Positions 58,983 through 64,000 of a stretch of 64,000 nt of DNA are shown piece by piece. The DNA comes from Clostridia bacterium. GTDB lineage: Bacteria > Bacillota > Clostridia > Oscillospirales > CAG-272. The stretch is taken from the NCBI GenBank assembly GCA_029007295.1, contig JAQXHN010000033.1, positions 1-64,000 on the forward strand, in the 5' to 3' direction. Within the stretch, counting starts at the first letter, position 1, and each line of letters opens with the position of its first letter. The translations under genes and the position numbers were made by a program. Under the pieces are notes generated by a model. It had not been told where the DNA came from and did no database searches. It saw only the letters and a program-made list of their open reading frames with translations.

Positions 58983-60059
58983 TTATTCACGCTCTGACTG
59001 CTCCTGCAATTTTGTCGCTGCGTCCGCTTCTGCCAGCGCAGTAATAATAGGCTCAATTTCTCCGTTTAAAACGGCATCAAACGAGTGAAGAGTCAATCCT
59101 ATTCTGTGATCGGTTACTCTGCTTTGAGGATAATTATAGGTGCGAATTCTCTCACATCTTTCTCCGGTACCGACCTGACTCTTTCTCCGGGTCGCTATTT
59201 CTTCGTGCTGTTTTGAGATCTGTATTTCATAAAGCTTGGCTCGAAGCATCTTCATTGCCTTATCCCGGTTTTTAAACTGTGAACGCTCCTCCTGACATTC
59301 AACAACAATACCGGAGGGTACGTGCGTTATTCGGATAGCGCTTTCGGTTTTATTTATGTGCTGACCTCCTGCGCCGCTTGATTTACAGGTATCAATTTTC
59401 AAATCGGCGGGATTTATAACCACATCTACATCGTCCGGCTCGGGTAAAACGGCAACCGTTACTGTTGATGTGTGAATTCTGCCCTGAGATTCCGTTTCGG
59501 GCACCCTTTGGACACGGTGAACTCCGCTTTCGTATTTGAGCTTGGAATAAGCGCCGTCACCGACCACCCTAAAGCTGATTTCCCTGTATCCGCCGAGTCC
59601 CGTTTCATTTTCGTACATTTGCTCTATTTTATATTTCATTGCGGCGGCATACATTGAATACATTCTGTACAAGACGCCGGCAAAAAGCGCAGCCTCTTCT
59701 CCGCCGGCTCCCGCTCTTATTTCAACGATTACGTTTTTATCGTCCATGGGGTCCCGGGGAATTAAAATAATCCGTATTTCATTCTCGCAAACGGAAATTT
59801 TGGATTTTATAAGCTCGATTTCTTCTTTCATCATTGAGAGCATTTCGGAATCCTTTTCGACTTTCAGCATTTGGCTCAAGTCCGATAATTCCCCTTCAAG
59901 GCGCTTATATTCACGGTATTTGAGAACCGCAGGCTCTATTTTCTTTTGCTCCTTCAGCGTCTCAAGGTATTTATTCATATCCTTCGACGCCTCGGGTGAT
60001 TCAAGAAATAACGAAATCTCATCATATCTTGCGCAGGTGCCGTCGAGCTTCTCAAACAT
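58983..60059 (-). CDS. prfA: Peptide chain release factor 1
   Basis: VEIRAGAGGEEAALFAGVLYRMY, GVHRVQRVPETESQGRIHTSTVTVAVLPE, SSGAGGQHINKTESAIR. Confidence 0.97.
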   Translation of the reverse strand: MFEKLDGTCARYDEISLFLESPEASKDMNKYLETLKEQKKIEPAVLKYREYKRLEGELSDLSQMLKVEKDSEMLSMMKEEIELIKSKISVCENEIRIILIPRDPMDDKNVIVEIRAGAGGEEAALFAGVLYRMYSMYAAAMKYKIEQMYENETGLGGYREISFRVVGDGAYSKLKYESGVHRVQRVPETESQGRIHTSTVTVAVLPEPDDVDVVINPADLKIDTCKSSGAGGQHINKTESAIRITHVPSGIVVECQEERSQFKNRDKAMKMLRAKLYEIQISKQHEEIATRRKSQVGTGERCERIRTYNYPQSRVTDHRIGLTLHSFDAVLNGEIEPIITALAEADAATKLQEQSERE

Positions 60060-60155
60060 CGGTTAACTCCTTTATAAATATAAATGTACAATCAAATTAT
60101 ACCACAATAACTCGTTTATGTAAAGTGTTATCTGTGAAATTGTTTAATACCGTCA

Positions 60156-60184
60156 TTGACATTGAGACAAAAATATGCTATATT
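60156..60184 (+). promoter_or_regulatory. Promoter for GH3 gene
   Basis: TTGACA - N17 - TATATT. Confidence 0.7.
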
Positions 60185-60225
60185 TTAGTCTGAAAAATAT
60201 GATTTAAGAAAAGGAATCATTTACA

Positions 60226-62355
60226 ATGACTGAACAGGAAATTAATAAAAAGGTTGATGAGTTAATTGAAGATATGTCGCTCGCCGAAAAGATAGGTCAG
60301 TTGCTCTATATCAACGGAGAGCGTCCTCACGAATTGCCTTTTATTGAAAAATATTATGCCGGAACGGTTGCAAATCTGTCCGGTGCACAGCTGTCTCAAT
60401 CGATTCAGGAAAGAGTAAAAACCGCTTCTCCGCATAATATACCCGCCCTTTTGATGTCGGATGTTATCTCCGGCTACCGCACGATTTTCCCCCTGCCCTT
60501 AGCGGAGGCCTGCAGCTTCGATACCGAAATGATTGAAGAGGACAGCAGGATGATAGGTATAGAGGCAAGAACCTCCGGCGTTTCATGGACTTGCGCTCCG
60601 ATGGTTGATATTGCAAGAGATCCGAGGTGGGGCAGAATCTCCGAGGGGGCGGGCGAAGATCCGTATCTCGGCGAGGCGGTTGCCGCGGCCAGAGTCAGAG
60701 GCCTACGCCGTTCGGGAGGTATTGCCAGCTGCGCAAAGCATTACGTAGCTTACGGAAATGCGCAGGGCGGACGGGATTACGACAGTGCCTTGGTGAATGA
60801 AAATGAGCTTCGTAACGTTTATCTGCGTCCGTTCAGAGCTGCAGTTAAAGCCGGAGTCGATTCCGTCATGGCGTCCTTCAACGATACCCTCGGTATACCA
60901 ATGCATTGTAACAAGTATCTCATAGAAGACGTTTTGAGGGGCGAATTCGAGTTTGACGGAGTCATGGTTTCTGACTACAATGCTATAGCCGAGCTTGTAA
61001 ATCACGGCGTTGCAGCCGACGAGGACGAAGCAACATACCGTGCATTCAAGGCAGGTCTCGATATTGATACCGGTTCACTTGTATATCAAGAATATCTTGC
61101 TAAGATGGTCGAAGACGGCAGAATTTCCGAAAATGAAATAAATAAATACGCAAAGAGAGTTTTAAGACTGAAATTCCGTTTGGGATTATTTGAAAACAGC
61201 ACCTATACAAAGGAAGAAGAGGAAAGGGTTACCTTAAATCCCGAATTCAAAGCACAGGCAAGAAAAGCCGCTGCAAAATCAACGGTTATACTGAAAAACG
61301 AAAATTCGTTCCTGCCACTTTCAAAGAAGGAAAGACTCCTTGTTGTCGGAGAGCTTGCCGACGATACCGATGCTCCGCTCGGTTGGTGGAGATGTAAAGG
61401 AAGATGCGAGGACGTAACTTCTCTTCTCTCGGCAATGAAAGAAAAGAGCGGAAATATTACCTATGTCAAGGGAGGAAATACTCTTGACGGCGGAAAAATT
61501 CAAAGAAAAGCAATTGCCGACAAAGCAAAAGATTGCGACAAAATAATCTGCGTTGTAGGCGAACCTTCATATATTAGCGGAGAAGCGCACACAAGAGCGT
61601 CCATTTCTCTGCCGGGAAAGCAGACGGAGCTTATAAGATATGCGGCTTCTCTCGGAAAGCCCGTATGTATAATTCTTATTACGGGCAGAACCTTAGCCGT
61701 AGCGGAAGAGGCCGAGCTTTGCGACGCATTGGTATGTCCTTGGCAATTCGGTATTGCGGGAGAGGGTGTTGCGGACGTTCTCTTCGGCGATGTAATGCCC
61801 GAGGGAAAGCTCTGCGCTTCCTTCCCGTACAACGTCGGTCAGCTGCCGATATACTACGGACATGTAACTACAGGAAGACCGTATAAGGGAGAGGTAGTTG
61901 AAATGTCCAAAAAGGTAAGCTCTTATGCTACAGATTTTACATGTCACTATATAGACATGCCCAATGACCCGCTATATCCTTTCGGTCACGGGCTTACCTA
62001 CACAGAATTTAATATCGCTTCCCCGAAGCCCGTAAAAGAGCAGATTAAGCTCGGCGAAATCGCTTCGTTTGATGTAGAAGTCGCTAATGTAGGCTCCCGC
62101 GACGGCACGCTTACACTGCAAATGTATATCCACGATGTAGCAGCCGAAACTTCAAGACCGGTCAAGGAATTAAAGCATTTTGAAAAGGTTTTCTTAAAAG
62201 CAGGTGAACGGAAAACCGTAAGGGTTACTCTGCCTGCCGAAGCGTTTGAATATTATCACTTTGACAATAAGCTTTATGCCGATAAGGGTGAGTTTCTGAT
62301 ATGGGCGGCAGAAGACAGCGCCCACGGTACGCCCTGTAAAATCACTCTTATTTGA
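60226..62355 (+). CDS. Glycoside hydrolase family 3 (beta-glucosidase-type)
   Basis: LAEKIGQLLYI, APMVDIARDPRWGRISEGAGEDPYLG, GVMVSDYNAIAELVNHG, LYPFGHGLTYTEF; C-terminal FnIII-like domain. Confidence 0.96.
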   Translation: MTEQEINKKVDELIEDMSLAEKIGQLLYINGERPHELPFIEKYYAGTVANLSGAQLSQSIQERVKTASPHNIPALLMSDVISGYRTIFPLPLAEACSFDTEMIEEDSRMIGIEARTSGVSWTCAPMVDIARDPRWGRISEGAGEDPYLGEAVAAARVRGLRRSGGIASCAKHYVAYGNAQGGRDYDSALVNENELRNVYLRPFRAAVKAGVDSVMASFNDTLGIPMHCNKYLIEDVLRGEFEFDGVMVSDYNAIAELVNHGVAADEDEATYRAFKAGLDIDTGSLVYQEYLAKMVEDGRISENEINKYAKRVLRLKFRLGLFENSTYTKEEEERVTLNPEFKAQARKAAAKSTVILKNENSFLPLSKKERLLVVGELADDTDAPLGWWRCKGRCEDVTSLLSAMKEKSGNITYVKGGNTLDGGKIQRKAIADKAKDCDKIICVVGEPSYISGEAHTRASISLPGKQTELIRYAASLGKPVCIILITGRTLAVAEEAELCDALVCPWQFGIAGEGVADVLFGDVMPEGKLCASFPYNVGQLPIYYGHVTTGRPYKGEVVEMSKKVSSYATDFTCHYIDMPNDPLYPFGHGLTYTEFNIASPKPVKEQIKLGEIASFDVEVANVGSRDGTLTLQMYIHDVAAETSRPVKELKHFEKVFLKAGERKTVRVTLPAEAFEYYHFDNKLYADKGEFLIWAAEDSAHGTPCKITLI

Positions 62356-62548
62356 TTTGAAATTGCCCCCGACCGCAATTTAATTTACAGCCGCAAGCCT
62401 TTTTTAGGTTTACGGTTGTAATTTTGCGGATTAATATTGAAAAAAAAAACATTTTGTGTTATAATACGTTACGATCTGATAAAAACGGTAATATCGTGCA
62501 TTTTTGGCGAATTTCTTGCTTAACAGTAATTTATTTATAAGGTGATTC

Positions 62549-63232
62549 ATGAAAGTAATTAAGAAATTGCTGTCATATATTCCGAAAAAAATGGGATTGC
62601 CCTTAATTATTTCCTTTGCAGTTAATATAGTTGCGTTCTATATTCCCAGACTTTTACCAATATATGAGCGATATCATTATTTGAACACGGAGATAGACAA
62701 TTATGTCTCTCTTGTTCCGTGGACGGTTATTATTTATTTCGGATGCTACATTTTCTGGGGCGTCTCTTACATTATGGCATGTTATCAGCCGGAGGATGAA
62801 GCATACAGATTTCTTTCCGCTCATTTCTTGGCGGAAATGATAAGTCTTATTATATTTATTGCGTTTCCGACTGCAATTAATCGTCCGGTGCTGGCGGATA
62901 AGAACTTTTTCGATAAGATTATGGCGCTGCTTTATGCGGCAGACAGACCCGATAATCTGTTCCCCTCCCTTCACTGCCTTGTTAGCTGGTTTTGTTGCAT
63001 AGGAGTGCGTAAAAACAAAAAGGCTCCCCTTTGGTACAAGATTTTTGCGCATGTTTTCACATTAGCTATATGTGTTTCGACTTTAACTACAAAACAACAT
63101 GTTTTTGTTGATACCGTTTCCGGCATTGCATTGGCTGAGCTTTGCTATTGGTTAACAAATATTATCGGATTTAAAAAGCTTTATAAGCGTGGTATTTCTT
63201 TAATTCAGTCTATGAATCCATTCAAACGATAA
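62549..63232 (+). CDS. PAP2-family membrane protein
   Basis: Six TM-like segments; RPDNLFPSLHCLVSWF, STLTTKQHVFVDTVSGIAL. Confidence 0.85.
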   Translation: MKVIKKLLSYIPKKMGLPLIISFAVNIVAFYIPRLLPIYERYHYLNTEIDNYVSLVPWTVIIYFGCYIFWGVSYIMACYQPEDEAYRFLSAHFLAEMISLIIFIAFPTAINRPVLADKNFFDKIMALLYAADRPDNLFPSLHCLVSWFCCIGVRKNKKAPLWYKIFAHVFTLAICVSTLTTKQHVFVDTVSGIALAELCYWLTNIIGFKKLYKRGISLIQSMNPFKR

Positions 63233-63250
63233 TCAAGGAGCTTTCTCTAA

Positions 63251-63898
63251 ATGAAAAGAAGACTTATCGGATATTATGATTATACCGTAATTTTAACTTA
63301 CTGCGGAATGTTGTCGGCGTTAATCGGTATTATGATGGTTCTCAACGGAAGAGGACATTTCATTACGGCAACCATATTGCTGCTCGTTGCGGGACTTTGC
63401 GACATGTTCGACGGGGCGGTTGCTTCAACTAAAGACAGAGACCAAATGCAGAAAAACTTCGGTGTTCAGATCGACTCGCTCGGAGATCTTGTAAGCTTCG
63501 GCGTATTCCCTGCCGTTTTTGAATATTGCCTTTGCGGAAAAACCATATCCGCCGGTATTATTGCTTGCTTTTATACGTTGTGCGGACTTATACGGTTGGC
63601 TTATTTTAATGTCCTTGAGGCTGAAAGACAGGCTGAAGACCCGACAAAAAAGAAAACGTTTATGGGAATGCCGATTACTACCATTGCGCTTTTACTCCCT
63701 GCGGCTTATTTTGTTTTCAGAAGCGGTATTATAAGGAATCCTGAAATTATTTCAGTTGTTTTGGCTATTTCCGCTGTCGGATTTGTCACGCCGATTGAGA
63801 TTAAAAAGCCCGGTAAAAGAGGTAAGCTGATAATTATTGCAATAGGCGCCGTTATTTTAGCAGGCGTAATTTGGTTGCTTGTAAGGAAATACAGATGA
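63251..63898 (+). CDS. pssA: CDP-diacylglycerol-serine O-phosphatidyltransferase
   Basis: LCDMFDGAVASTKDRDQMQKNFGVQIDSLGDLVSFGVFP (CDP-alcohol phosphotransferase motif). Confidence 0.93.
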   Translation: MKRRLIGYYDYTVILTYCGMLSALIGIMMVLNGRGHFITATILLLVAGLCDMFDGAVASTKDRDQMQKNFGVQIDSLGDLVSFGVFPAVFEYCLCGKTISAGIIACFYTLCGLIRLAYFNVLEAERQAEDPTKKKTFMGMPITTIALLLPAAYFVFRSGIIRNPEIISVVLAISAVGFVTPIEIKKPGKRGKLIIIAIGAVILAGVIWLLVRKYR

Positions 63899-64000
63899 AA
63901 GATACTAAATCGTTAAATTTACTGTACAATACTCCGGCCGGACGTTCAGTTCTGAAATTGCTTGTTAATCCGGCCGTTTCAAAAACCGCCGGAGCATTTC
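63895..64000 (+). CDS. psd: Phosphatidylserine decarboxylase (partial, runs off right edge)
   Basis: MKDTKSLNLLYNTPAGRSVLKLLVNPAVSKTAGAF; ATGA overlap with pssA. Confidence 0.8.
   Translation, partial: MKDTKSLNLLYNTPAGRSVLKLLVNPAVSKTAGAF

Noticed and set aside
1-64000. tRNA, rRNA, transposase or integrase genes
   Set aside because: None recognised in the sequence or ORF translations; no IS-like inverted repeats flanking the accessory operon were seen.

Overview
This is a low-GC Firmicutes window, most likely an uncultured or gut clostridium (sporulation sigma-K, large SRP RNA, DUF3794/LysM protein). Most genes are on the minus strand. Housekeeping blocks: recD2, metK behind a SAM riboswitch, serC-serA, a PPi-type phosphofructokinase, dnaX-ebfC-recR with an SRP RNA gene, a Wbp-like diacetamido-sugar set, sigK, a lexA-umuC-yolD SOS cassette, pgi, a gyrA/parC-like gene, tsaC/Sua5, prfA, a GH3 glucosidase, pssA and psd. 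The main accessory region is one co-directional minus-strand block of about 17.5 kb (31430-48961). It is bounded by a consensus promoter (TTGACA-N17-TATAAT) and a terminator. It encodes two SipW-like (Ser/His) signal peptidases, three small secreted proteins sharing a TM-'WF' leader motif, a membrane-anchored TasA/CalY-like protein, two giant secreted proteins, a degenerate EAL protein with an AT-hook, a membrane-anchored McrB-like AAA+ ATPase, and an 'ENRF' (DUF2357/McrC-like) protein whose C-terminus is a long KEKAKA coiled coil. I regard this block as the best candidate for an undescribed surface-fibre or envelope assembly system. Other points of note: a SAM riboswitch that seems to lack P4, a tandemly duplicated metK ribosome-binding site, a LexA with a Cys-Gly cleavage site and an operator-like palindrome at its promoter, and a 17-bp palindrome between two strong divergent promoters. 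All family calls come from reading motifs by eye; no database search was run.
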